Of a DNA stretch of 64,000 nucleotides, positions 24,136-36,678 are shown piece by piece. The position numbers and the translations under genes were made by a program. The notes below the pieces were generated by a model. The model saw only the letters and a list, made by a program, of their open reading frames with translations, did no database searches and was not told where the DNA came from. Each line of letters opens with the position of its first letter. The stretch's first letter is position 1. The DNA comes from Gibbula magus (taxonomy: Eukaryota > Mollusca > Gastropoda > Trochida > Trochidae): the NCBI GenBank assembly GCA_936450465.1, contig OW388296.1:46261250-46325249 (forward strand). Direction: 5' to 3'.

Positions 24136-25481
24136 CTATGTTACTACATTAACATACGGAGTGTCCCTTTAAATCTGACAACAGGGCATTCGGAATAGTT
24201 TGTTTTGTAAGGTAGATATGGCAGGGCATGGCATGTGCGAATGCAAACGATTGCAGCTTGGTGAGATGTGCGCTGACAGGCCAATTCGAAAGGTTAGCTG
24301 AAATGTTAGTAGCGAGTACCATTGAGGCTAGTATAAGAGTGACTGAATAAAAGAAATTACGTCACAATTAACAATAATCTTATTGTCATGTGTAAAATAA
24401 TCATTCTCAAACATATGATGCATATTTTCGAACTTCGGCATAATGAAATATACAGACGGGTTCGAAATTTAAAAAATTAAAATTTCATTAATTTTCGAAT
24501 TAAAAAGTGTTTTTAAACTTTTTAAATGTATTACTCACATATTTGGAACAATAGCGTGAATAACACATGTACTTATCCCAGCGTGCGGCCTAACTGTAAT
24601 TGCGCGCAAATCGAATTTGATTCGAGGAAAATTTAACAGCATCAACGTTAATCGGCATGAAAGTAGATGTTTATATCACTGCAAACAGTTGAGTGTAACG
24701 CGTTTCACTACCGTTGTATAACACAAGCCATAACATGGTACGTGGCGGAGATAACACGAGGAAAATATGCGCTGAACATAACACACTTTGTCCTAATGAT
24801 AGAAGTTATAGCTTGAGTAATTGATATTTATGTGCAGCAGTGAAAACGATATCACCCATTGGGAATCGTGTTGGGATTGTGTTCGGAGATTGGTTGGCCC
24901 TCGAGTTGAATAATGATGATTTCAAATAATGAATAACGAAATACAATCTACGAACTGTTTGTATCAGTCTGGTTCTTTGAAGTTATTCTGAGAGCAGACA
25001 AAACGGACAAAACGGACAAAATGAACGGTCGATGCAGAGAAGCTTTGCCATATTCTCCGACAGGAAGCTAACGAGAATGTTACAATTTTACTTGTATTAT
25101 GCGTAATATACAGAACACTAAACGAAGTTCCGTGTAATACCGTTTTTATCAAACTAAATGAACATTTGGTGTAAACTGAAAAGCGAGTTTATTAGTTTGC
25201 TTATTACTTTCCAACATAACTTGTGATCAATCGTCAACAGAGTGGTCGAGTAAGATGGTTAATTAAAAAATTCACTGTGGCCGATTTGTTTACACGTCAC
25301 AGACGATAGATATACGGAAAGTCGCACTGAAAGAATGGTTGCTAGACAAACGCGATATATGCACATGTGCTCGTTTAGAAATATTAACTGGGTTATTGTC
25401 AACCATATATGGGTAATGAATAGTACATTTTAGGGTAACCAGGCACATATATGAAGCATGGAAATAATACAATGCATTGCT

Positions 25482-25811
25482 TTAAAGGGGCAGTAGCACA
25501 TTTTTTTGCTCAAATAAGTCGATGAAATGTATTTGAAAAATAATGTTACCAACAGTAAAACACCCTTCTCTCTTAGAAAAAATCAAGTTAAAAAGAGTGA
25601 ACATGGTTCGGTGAAGTTATGGGAATCGTTTATGTAATTCGAAAAATAAAATATGTTAACAATAACATGCCCCCCGTGCAATTGTTGCTTTATACACAAC
25701 TTCGTTATCACCACTACGGATAATTGTTTTGTGAAATAAGATAAGTTAATTTAAATGACTAAAATTATCATTATAAACGGGAAATAAAAAAAAGTGCTAC
25801 TGCCCCTTTAA
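25482..25811 (-). mobile_element. MITE family A, copy 4
   Basis: The ends are TTAAAGGGGCAGTAGCACA and GTGCTACTGCCCCTTTAA. Core landmarks are on the reverse strand. At about 330 bp it is slightly shorter than the others. Confidence 0.8.
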
Positions 25812-26323
25812 ATATGGATGCCGTTACCATGAATTGAGCAAACAAAATAAGAGGCTAAGCTATCTTTAACTCTTGAATGGTTGTTATGTGGGCTAAGTAC
25901 ACTATATCTGCAGTTATTTAAATATTGAACTCAAACGTGGTTTGGCTTACATGTTGTTTTGTCTGACCGCGGTCTTCAAGCCGCAGTGCCATAATTGACG
26001 TGGCTCCAAAGATAGCTGTTATCGGCTTTCTTTGAACTCACAACAAAGGACCCTGGTGTTCTGAAGTAACAAACACTTATATCGTACCGAAGATAACAGT
26101 TCAAACTATTGATGAGACACACAAAGGTAACCAATATTCTTCTTGCCTTTCCCTGAGACGACCGACGAGGAAGTTCTTAGGTAACGGAAATAAGCGAAAT
26201 AACAGTTCCTTCTGGAACTATTGACAACGGCATTGATGTGGGCGAGAAGCAATCTCCAAACACAAATCGGGTTCATCTCGAGGCTATTTATTATTTGTTC
26301 ATGTAGTGTCGTTTCTCTTCTTA

Positions 26324-26629
26324 GGGGGCGTGATAGCGCAGTGGTTAGCGCGTTCGGCTTAAGATCAAGAGGTCCGGGGTTCGAATCCCGCCAGGGGCAC
26401 GGCAACTTTGTCTGCAGTAGAGAACTGTTCTACACACAGTAAGGTTTTACACTGAATTCAGCATAGTACCACCCATGGTTCGCTAGTTCAGGCCGATGCT
26501 CGCAGGTTTCACCGCAATGCATAACCACATGGCGTTGCGGGTTTTCTCCCTGCCATAATACTAGCAGCCGCGATATAAGTCAAATAGTCTTGAAAGCGGC
26601 ATTAAACCCCAACTCGCCTCACCTCACCT
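26324..26629 (+). mobile_element. tRNA-derived SINE family S, copy 2 (best preserved)
   Basis: The head reads GGGGGCGTGATAGCGCAGTG with a following GGTTAGCGCG and B-box GGTTCGAATCCC, close to a real tRNA. The body contains GCAGTAGAGAACTGTTCTAC, GTTTCACCGCAATGCATAAC and GAAAGCGGCATTAAACCCCA, and it ends in a CGCCTCACCTCACCTCG tail. It split one unit of a 175-bp tandem duplication; GTCGTTTCTCTTC before and CTCGTTTTTCTCC after look like the target duplication. The open frames over it are by-products. Confidence 0.85.
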
Positions 26630-26975
26630 CGTTTTTCTCCAGACGACCCTGAACGAAGAGATGACACAAACTATGATGTTTGTAAAGATATCTATAGAAA
26701 CATGAATTATGATAACATAAATAAAATATTACGTACACAAGGCTACATTCATGTCCATACAACCACATTAACATGAACATAACATTATGTGGAATAAATA
26801 GTGTCGTTTTTCTTCAGACGATCCTGAACGAAGAGACGACACAAACTATGATGTTTGTAAAGATATCTATAGAAACATGAATTATGATAACATAAATAAA
26901 ATATTACGTACATTAGGCTACATTCATACCCATACAAGCAAAGTAACATGAACATAACATTATGTTTAATATAGG
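26630..26975 (+). repeat. Tandem duplication, period 175 bp
   Basis: Unit 1 starts AGACGACCCTGAACGAAGAG at 26641 and unit 2 starts AGACGATCCTGAACGAAGAG at 26816. The units are nearly identical, including AAATAAAATATTACGTACA, so the duplication is recent. Confidence 0.85.
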
Positions 26976-27221
26976 TTAATTCTTTGCATGTTTAAAATAA
27001 TTGAATAGTTATTACGCATATATAATTCAATATGATTTAAAACATATACATGTAGAAATATATATCTAAACATATGAGTAAATGAAGTATGAAAAAGTGA
27101 TGTGAAAATAGAAATAAAAAAGACCAATGTTTGTAAATGTTAACCGTTCTTACAACACTCGTCCTTTTCAGAAATACGCGTCATTTAGATAGAGAACACA
27201 TGTTAAGTTGCTATATTAAGG

Positions 27222-27310
27222 ATTCTTGTACCCTTTCGGGACGAATCTTCCGGGATTCGAACCAAAACACCCTCAGAGTCAGGCACCAATCAACAGCATG
27301 GGATCCCAAA
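27222..27310 (-). repeat. tRNA-like SINE fragment (CCCGAAAGGGTACAAG tail)
   Basis: The reverse strand has B-box GGTTCGAATCCC followed by GATTCGTCCCGAAAGGGTAC. A similar B-box plus CCCGAAAAAGTACAAGAAT is at 60408-60455. Confidence 0.5.
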
Positions 27311-27677
27311 AATAGCAATATAACATTCGTTTTATAAATGAGTATTCTTGTAAAGATACCTTCTTTAAGAACACAAGTGTTAAAACGAAGAACCTCCATT
27401 TCTAACAAAGCTCCCAAGAACAGAGGAAGCAGAATAACCGTATTAATATACAGTGATCTCCGTGGTACTTGTAACTGGGCAGAATACATTAGTGCTTCGA
27501 TTATCTCCGAGCGTGTATATGAGCATCCAGGGAGCTATATCCCTCTCTACATGAAGAAACACTGTATGAGGTGCGGGATTGTTGCTCGTTAAGTAAATGC
27601 AGCTATGAATATTTCACTGGTTTGCTGACATCGTGGTCAATCTGTGGTCAAAGAGCAACTGCATCACTGGACATATC

Positions 27678-27756
27678 ATGGAATCTATAACAAGAAAACT
27701 GATATTCTTTCTTCTGACACGGATTGTGTTGAGCCAGCCGCCCAACTTTGATCCAG
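27678..27756 (+). CDS. Protease exon 1 (signal peptide)
   Basis: ATG opens [20 protein letters not shown] followed by PPNFDP: a basic N-region, a hydrophobic core [11 protein letters not shown] and likely cleavage after LS. The donor is CCAG|GTAAAT in phase 1. No TATA box is visible in the 200 bases upstream. Confidence 0.75.
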
Positions 27757-30700
27757 GTAAATTTTGAATTTGGGATTTTTGGTAAAAAGTCATTTTTGCC
27801 GAATATATACTTTAAGATATGTATCATCAGTGAAATTCACTGGTTTATTCACTTGTGTTCGTTTGAGTATCTTATCTAACATTTGAATTGCAAATGTCAG
27901 CTATTTTGTGTTTCTTTTACACAGAGACATTGGTATTGTATTACATTTTCAGTGATTCATTCGTGTTTATTTTTATATTATTATATTATTTATATTCTAT
28001 ATTTTTGTTAACTTTCCTTAGCTTGAAAACATGTTATCATGTACTTGACATTTGAATTGTTGAGGGCGTTATTTCAACACTCAATTTGCTAAAATACATT
28101 GTGCATCATGTCTATTGTGCAGGATATAAAATTACACTTTAAGGTGGTTACACTTTGTTTAAAATACATGCATACATGATAATTCCTGATTGCGTATTAA
28201 CCTCATAACATATTCCAATCAGTAATCTTAATGGGTCAATTGCAGTTACTACATTTGTGTATTTACTTGACTTGATAAATTCTGAATATTGATACATTTT
28301 AAAAAGTACGAATGTAACATCAATGTCTTAATATCAAAGGACATTTGAATTTCTTAAATCTAAAATTATACTTTTAAAAAGACAGTAAATAATAATTAGT
28401 ATAAAGATGGTATCGTCCATTATCCGTTTTCTACTGATAGAAAAGTTTACATAATCAGTGTTATGTATAGAATTACGTATATGAAATTCGAAGGGATATC
28501 TTTCTGTTTTAAGAAGTGTTCTATTAATGTCCACAACAAAGCATCCTCAGAAATATGGTTCGAACGTTACAAAGAAGCATACATTGCGTGATTTTCGATT
28601 AAGTCAATATCTTACAGGCGCGTTTTTGGCATATTGCTTTTAGAGTTTATACAATATATTGTTACGTTAGATACGTGAAACATCTCACCACACGACTCGA
28701 TAAGTCGTATCCATAGAAAACGGTTATCCGTATTGGAGGAAAATGGTGCTACGTTCAATGTACAAAACGTTTTTTGTGAAAGTCTTCAGTGTGAGAGGTC
28801 GATTTGTAGGTTTCATGTGATTATGTGAGTTCAGACAGCAATATGGTTCACCATTCGACCATGGTGTCATATTTATGACTCTACTCTGAGTGTTTAGGTA
28901 TTGCTACATCAGTCAGATTACTTGAACACCTTAAACTAGCCGCTCGAAGGAAAATAGACTGACATGGCGTAACCGAACCGTGTACAGCCATTTCAGAACT
29001 CTTTCTGTTGATTGAGACCTATAACTTAGCCATTGGTAACACTTATTTGCATTTTCGTGATAACACTTTATTTCAGTAATAACGACGTGTTACAGCGCCT
29101 TTAAAGAAATGCATCTGAATTCTTTCTAAGAAAACTTCAAGATTAATTGACAATAATGTATGCGCTTCAATAATGACATACATTTTCTGTCTCGTTATTG
29201 TAAAGTGAACTTTCAGAGTGAAAATGGTTATTAAAAATGGATATTATTGGTAAAGGACGATATACAACAAAACATTTATCACGAGTTAAGTATATGTTTA
29301 AGATACACTGAATAATTTTCGTTATTTTATTATTCTCATGGTAGTTACGGCAGTCTAAATGAAAGCATTTTATTTTCAACTGTCTGCCCACGTAATCTAC
29401 ATGTATTCTCTCACGGTATGACCACTGTTGTGTAATGACGTCTAGTGTAAGAAACGAATGGTTATGACTGAAATGGAGCTTTTGGTTCTTATTTCATGTA
29501 GTAATTTTCAAATTATGTATATATTGTTTTCGGTCAGAAATATAAAAAAAAAACTTTGCTTACATAACGAACCATTGTTTTGAAACTTCCTTTTTTCTTC
29601 TTTTATCATGGAAAATTCCATCGTAAATGATAAGCGATAAAATTATCGTTATTCCTTTCAAACTGTTACGGCGTTTGTGCTAATGATATGGTTAAAAACT
29701 ACCGTGAGGTACGCTTTTCCATCCTCGTTATTCCATCGAGAATTAAATGACGTTATCCTATGTTTTAATAATGTGGTTGGAAATGAATGGACCTTTCTAA
29801 AGTGGAACAATCTTTGCTTTGGAACCTTATTTCTTCAAAAATGCTACGATGATTATTTAATCTCTAAAAGAAATAATATTTTGTGTTTTGTTTATTTGAA
29901 AGTAATGTCTATATGAATAAACGAATTAACATCGAGCAACACAGAGGGATTTTATTATCTTTAATGAAAACTGTCCAAACAGGTTCAGACTTTGTAGTTT
30001 TCTTTCCTCTGTACAACATGCTACGTTGTGTGTTTCTTACCAATACATCACTAAAAATATCTTGCAGAATGACATAAACTGTACATTTCAAAGAACGAGC
30101 AAGTTCAATGTTCTTTTTTCGTTACAGAATAATCTTTACCACTTCTGTAATCAAAGGGTTACTCTCATATTCAGTTATCAACACGTCTGAATTGAACGTG
30201 TTTCCCCTTTGCACTATTCCAAAGGGATGTACAGCATTGTAGGTGTTTTGAGGTGATTAGAGGTTTTGTGTAATACATTAATCCTTTTCACAACTTGCAA
30301 ATACCATGAACACTTCTTCATTTGAAAGACAAACAATTAACGTGTTTTAAACATGACTTGCCCTCTTATCCAGGTAATTGATTAAAAGGTTTCCAATTGC
30401 ATGACATATTTCACAACTAAGTGTGGAGTAAAACTGTAAAATACGTTACATTGTTATTATAGGGCTATGTTATTATATATAGATATATGTCTCTGATTGT
30501 TAAAACACAGTACGTTTATCTCCTAATTATTTAGTCACCAATAAATCTAAACCGAATACCTACTTGAAACTGTACTATTGCAGAATTAATTATCCGAAAT
30601 GTAACACAGTTTCATTCATAACATAAAATTACATAAAACAGCTAGTGATAAGTGTAACGGCAAGAAAGATGGGCATTATTAAGGATCATAATTCATTTAA

Positions 30701-33700
30701 TTTCAGAATTGTATGAAACCTCGAACCGTCAAAGAACCATTGTATCCAGATTGGTATTTGCTTAAATTATCTATATCTAATCTCATTGCTCTCTCATTTC
30801 TCTTAATATTGCAACCCATAACAAAATAATTTTAGCCGAGGAAGTAAATATAGATCATAGACTTTAAGCTGATGGGAGGAAGGTCATGACCTCATTAGAT
30901 TTAAATATAACCAGACACACCTCATCTTTGTGTGTGAACTTTAAATATAAGGGTGGAGTTGATTCAGTGATATATATTTCATCAAAATGTCACGTTCTGA
31001 CAGGGACGTTCTGGGAGGTCTATTTTCTTTTATTTATTAACTATTCAAATGATAAACTGAATCTAAAAGGTTCCTTTATTGATATATGTGAGGAACTGTA
31101 ACACTTTCAATCATTGAGAATAGTTTCTTGTTGGGAATACTGTTGATAATGGCTAAAATCGTATTATTGGTGGATAAAGGGAATATTGTTGGATTCATTG
31201 CTTGCTGAGGTTTTTCTAAATTATGTCAACCAAGATATGAATTATTGGTTGATAAGGGAATTTTGTTGTATGCATTTATTGTAGAAGAAAAATATGCACA
31301 ATGCACAACTTATTAGTTAATAATATAACAACTATTATATGAGTTATTTGTTATTAACACGGACTCTTGATTTATTCGTTGCTTGTTGAGGATTCCATGA
31401 AGTATGCCAAACATAATATGAATTATTGGTTAATAAAAATAATTATTGTTATATTCATTGCTTTGTGGGGATTCTGTGTAGTGTGTAGTATGCCAAACAT
31501 TATATGAATTATTGGTTAATAACAAGGAATTCTATTATATTCATTGGTTTGTGGGAAATCTGTGAAGTAAGCAAACCATTTTATGAATTTTTGGTTAATA
31601 ACAAGAATTATTGTTATATTCATTGGATTGTGGGAATGCTATGAAGTATGCCAACTATTATATCAAATATTGGTTATTAACAAGGAATATTGTTAAATTC
31701 ATTGCTTTGTTGGGATTCTGTAATGTATGCCAAACATGATATGAATTATTGGTTAATAATAAGATATAACTATAACTACATGTATATTCAATGCTTTGTG
31801 GGAATTCTATGAGGTATGCCAACTATAATATGAAATATTTGTTATTCACAAGGAATATTGTAATATTCATTGGTTTGTGATAGTGTATGAAATATTGGTT
31901 ATTAACCAGGAATATTGTTATTTTAATTGCTTTGTGAGGATTATGTAAAGTACAGATGCCAAATATGATATGAATTATTGGTAATTAACAAGGAATATTG
32001 TTGTATTAATTGCTTTGTTGGAATTCTATGAAGTATGTCAACAATCATATTAATTCTTTGTTAATAACAATGGATATTGTTATATTCTTTGGTTTGTGGG
32101 AATTTTGCGAAGTATGCCAACCATTATATGAATTATTGGTGGAAAGAGGGAATATTTAATTTTTATTTTATCCATTTTAAAAAAAACTATTTGGTTAATT
32201 ATGACAACCTTAATGTTGTAATATCCATTGTATGCTGAGAATTCGCAGAATATTCGTGCTGAGGATTCTGTCAGCCATGGAAAAAAATAAAGGTGCTGTA
32301 GCACGTTTTTTTGCAAATATTCTTTTCTCAAATTTTCATTTACATGTATTATTTACGAGAAAAACCAACTGTGTTTTTAACTTTTTGTGAGTCTAACGTA
32401 GATTCGATACCAATTTTTATCATTCATCATAGTGTACAAATAGTGAATAACAGTTCATGTTTATTTCAATGACATAGTTTGGCCGAAACATGTTACGTCA
32501 TCATGTACGCAACCGTGGTAAATCGCCTTTCACAAAAATCGTGTTCGAACCCCCCTTCGACGTTAAAATAAACCAATCTAAAACAAGGATCTTATTGTGT
32601 AATGGTAGAATAAAATTTATACAATATAGTGTTACGTTAGATGGTAAAACATCTCATTACACGATCCGATAAGCATGATGCATACAATGTAGAAAACAAT
32701 TATCGGTATTGGTAGAAATGGTTTAACGTATAAATCGACAATTTCCTGAACTCTTCAGTGTGGGAGGTAGATTTGTAGGTCTCGTGAGAATTTGAGAGTT
32801 CAGATACAATGTAGCACTGGTTGACCATTCCATCATGGTGCCATATTTAAAACTCTGAGTGTTTAGGTATCGCTACATCAGTCAGATCACCTGAACTACT
32901 TTCGAGCGACCATTTTAATGTGAACACATTAAAATGACTGTTCGATGGGAATACGACTCGTATGGCTTAAACGAACCATGTACCTTCGTTTAAGAACTCT
33001 TTTTATTGATTTAAGAGTATTATTTATCCGTTGATAATACTTATTTACATTTTTGTGGGAGCACTTTATTTCGGTTAGGAAATCGTGCTACAGCGTCTTT
33101 AAAGGGCTTAGTGTTATATTCGTGTATTAATTGTGAATGACGCTTTAAAGTGCTCATTGTCAGATTCGTTTGTCTAATTATGTCAACAAGACTTAAATGA
33201 AGTTTAAATGGCTCATCGTAAAACAATTAGTAATATAAAACTGGCGATGATTGTTCTAAATGAATAAATACAACTGTTTGCCTTATTTCTACCTTTGTCA
33301 CGTGAAATTAATGCAAAATGTATTTCAAGTCATCGACTGAATTATAAGAGTCCTTTTACACCTCCGTTTCCAACAATCAAAAAGCTATTTTCTTATGTTT
33401 TCCAGACATATACGTCAATGGTGAATGCTTATAACATTTCCAAGTCTCTGAGGCAACTTACAGGACCCATTAATTTGACTAGTAAAAGTCAAAATAAAAC
33501 AAATGGATATTTGCGAAATCCCCAAAGACGAACCCCTCGTTTTTCTTCTTGAAATGATAAGACAAGTAAGACAAGTATGTTTACTTAATTCCTCTTTTAG
33601 TGATTTGAGGTTTTCTTTAGAGAGAATTGTTCTGTTATTTAAACTGCTTCTTATTTAATATGTAACCGTTATATAAATGCAATGATTTTGAAATAGCTTA

Positions 33701-36624
33701 CAAGTATAAAAACGTCTTCATGTAGCGTGTAAGGTAACGAAAATGAGCTAAAACCACGAATCACAGTTGATAGAAAGGAAATTTGTTACTAAAAGAATTA
33801 GGAAAAACAATTTAATATATCTGAATATTTCAGTAGTAGCTCGTGATGAATCTCCTTTGTCAATTTATTGATCTAAACAACTTGACAACGAAAGAGAGAA
33901 AAAATTGAAAGGAAAAAACAAAACCTTGGTTAAATGAGGAGATAGAAATGGTATTAATGACATTTTCTTCAAGAACCACGCACCTCGACATGCAACTGCT
34001 TTGAAATATAAATTGACAACTTGTTCAATAATTTTATTTGCATAAGCTTAGCGAAAGAAAATATTTTTAAATGCTCAAAAATGTTAAAGATACATACAGT
34101 AGAATATGTTGTTGGAGATATGTCAAACGTTTTCAACGTTTTTATCGAGAAGAACAAACTATTGGTGACAATATTATTTTAGAAGAACAAACTATTGGTG
34201 ACAATATTATTTTAGAAGAACAAACTATTGGTGGCAATATTATTTTAGAAGAACAAACTATTGGTGACAATATTATTTTAGAAGAACGAACTGTTGGTAA
34301 CAATATTATTTTAGAAGAACAAACTGTTGATGACAATGTTATTTTAGAAGAACTAAATGTTCGTGACAATATTATTCTAGTGTTAACCGTTTCATTATAG
34401 TGACAATATAAAGATTAAACTATTCGATTCTGGACAATGTACCGTCCCTAGAGAGCGCGGCTTGTCAAACGTAACGCTGGAAACATGTTTTAGCAGAAAA
34501 AAGACAGATTTGGGTTGGTGGTGTTAATATGTCAAATTCACGAGTAAACTTGTAATGGAATGTGCAATTGCAGTACAAGATCGTTGCTAGATTTTAATTG
34601 AAAATAAGATTATTGTCATATAAATATATTTGGTATTTGGGATGTATATGCACATGGGGGATAAATGAGATACATTGTTATTTGAACTGGAATTTAATTA
34701 ATTAATTTGAGATGTAGTATTTTGCACGTATCAAAGCCAAGGTAATACTAATAAAACTACTGACTTTAAGCCTGAGAAAAATAAGTCTATCATCCATTCA
34801 GTGAAATAATTTTCGGTTGATAATCAGAATTCCAGATATGAAACAAATGAAAAACATAAAATTTCTTTGATTAATCATGTTTGATAAAGAATATGTTACA
34901 CTGTTAATGACAACTTTTAAAGACTATGAAATACACAGAAAATTGTTCTTCCAGTTATAATTCATTGAATTATTCAATGTTTTACAAATAATGTAACTGT
35001 TCTATACATACAGTCAGGCTTCGACGATTCGAACCCTTACGTTTTCCATCAAAACGTTCTGACAGTGAAATGTTCAGACTACTGAAATGAACATTTAAAG
35101 GGGCAGTAGCACGTTTTTTTTTCAAATTTTATTTTTTCATATTTCCCATTTATATTGATAGTTCATGTTATTTATATTTACTTTAGAAGGTAAAAGATCT
35201 TGTTACACAAACCAATTATCCGTAGTTGTAATAACTGTGTTGCGTATTAAGCAAAAATTGCATGGCGGCCATTTTATTGTGAACACAATTTATTATTTCG
35301 AATAACAAAAAAGATTTCCATGGCTTTACGGAACCATGTACACTCATTTCTAAACTTGATTTTCCGAAGAGAGAAGGGTGTTTTACTATTGGTGACATTA
35401 TTTTTCAAATACATTTTATCGACTTATCTCAGCGAAAAAACGTGCTACTGCCCCTTTAATGAGTTGATATAAAGATTAGTTTGGTTACAGCTTCCTACCC
35501 TTCCGAGACTGCGAAATTCGGATTATCGGTTGCCGGACTATCCTGACTTGACAGTAGACAAATTGTGAATGAAACCCGTTATAGTTACTTGAATTTGATG
35601 GATTAACTGGATTAGATGAAAACCAGCCTTCTCTATTAGACGTTCACAAACTATGAATGGAAATTACTATTCCAGTTATGGAATGGATTTGATGGCTCCA
35701 TCGATCTGATGAAGACCAGATACCTCAATTAGAGCTTTATCGGTCTGACCTAAACAGACCCAGAGTCTTTACAGACCCGTTAACAAATCGGTACTTGTCA
35801 AGGAGCTTCCTGTAGGGTCAAAGGTCATTTCCTGGTTCTATCTAAGGATACATCCTCCTTTATCTTCCTTGAAATGAGGGAACGTTTCGGCTATAAAAAG
35901 ACGCGTTTATCATCTTGATAGATAAGTTATCGTTTAAGTTTACGTTAGACATAGACGGTTGTACTGGAAACACTGTTTTTGTTTATTAATTGTATACTTT
36001 GAGCCTGTTTGTCTATATTGAGCAATCTACACTACGGGGAAATTTACGTTTATTTTTGAAAAAAATATTTGACTTATTTTGGGTTGGTTCATGTTTTGAT
36101 AGTATCAATGATGTTTAGTCTGAAAAGGAAACGAAAACATGGACGAATAATATAAACCTAGCAGACTCTTATTCTGAATATTAGTGATTTAACTAGATTT
36201 TCATAAACGTTTCAAGATTAATTATTCTTTCGTTAACATGAAGCGTACGAGGTAAGTACATGTATGAAGCTAAGGTAAGTATGGGATTGAAATGTTTTGT
36301 TATTGTAGTGACAGTTGACTTCACACTATTGAAAATGCTATGACGTCATACATTTAGTTTATGATCATAACCATTTATCTCAAAGCAGACGACGTCACAA
36401 TATTATGACCTCACTTAGATCGCTGTTCATGAATACAAGTGTATGTTCACTCTGTTCAAGTGGTCCTCCTTTTACCGATGAACTTATGAATATTGATATT
36501 GGATAATAAATAAACTCCTGAAACCAAAATTCATTCTGATGTGAAATTAATCACCCCTCATTGATAGAAGCAAACTGTCTTGTAAACTATTGTAGATATA
36601 ATATTGATGATGATTATGGCGGTA

Positions 36625-36678
<54 letters not shown>

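Noticed and set aside
26324..26397. Functional tRNA gene
   Set aside because: A- and B-boxes are good but the sequence continues into the SINE body shared with three other copies, and the acceptor stem is imperfect.
34071..34400. Gene made of 11-residue repeats
   Set aside because: It is explained by a 33-bp minisatellite in an intron; the reverse strand is also open, as expected of a multiple-of-three repeat.
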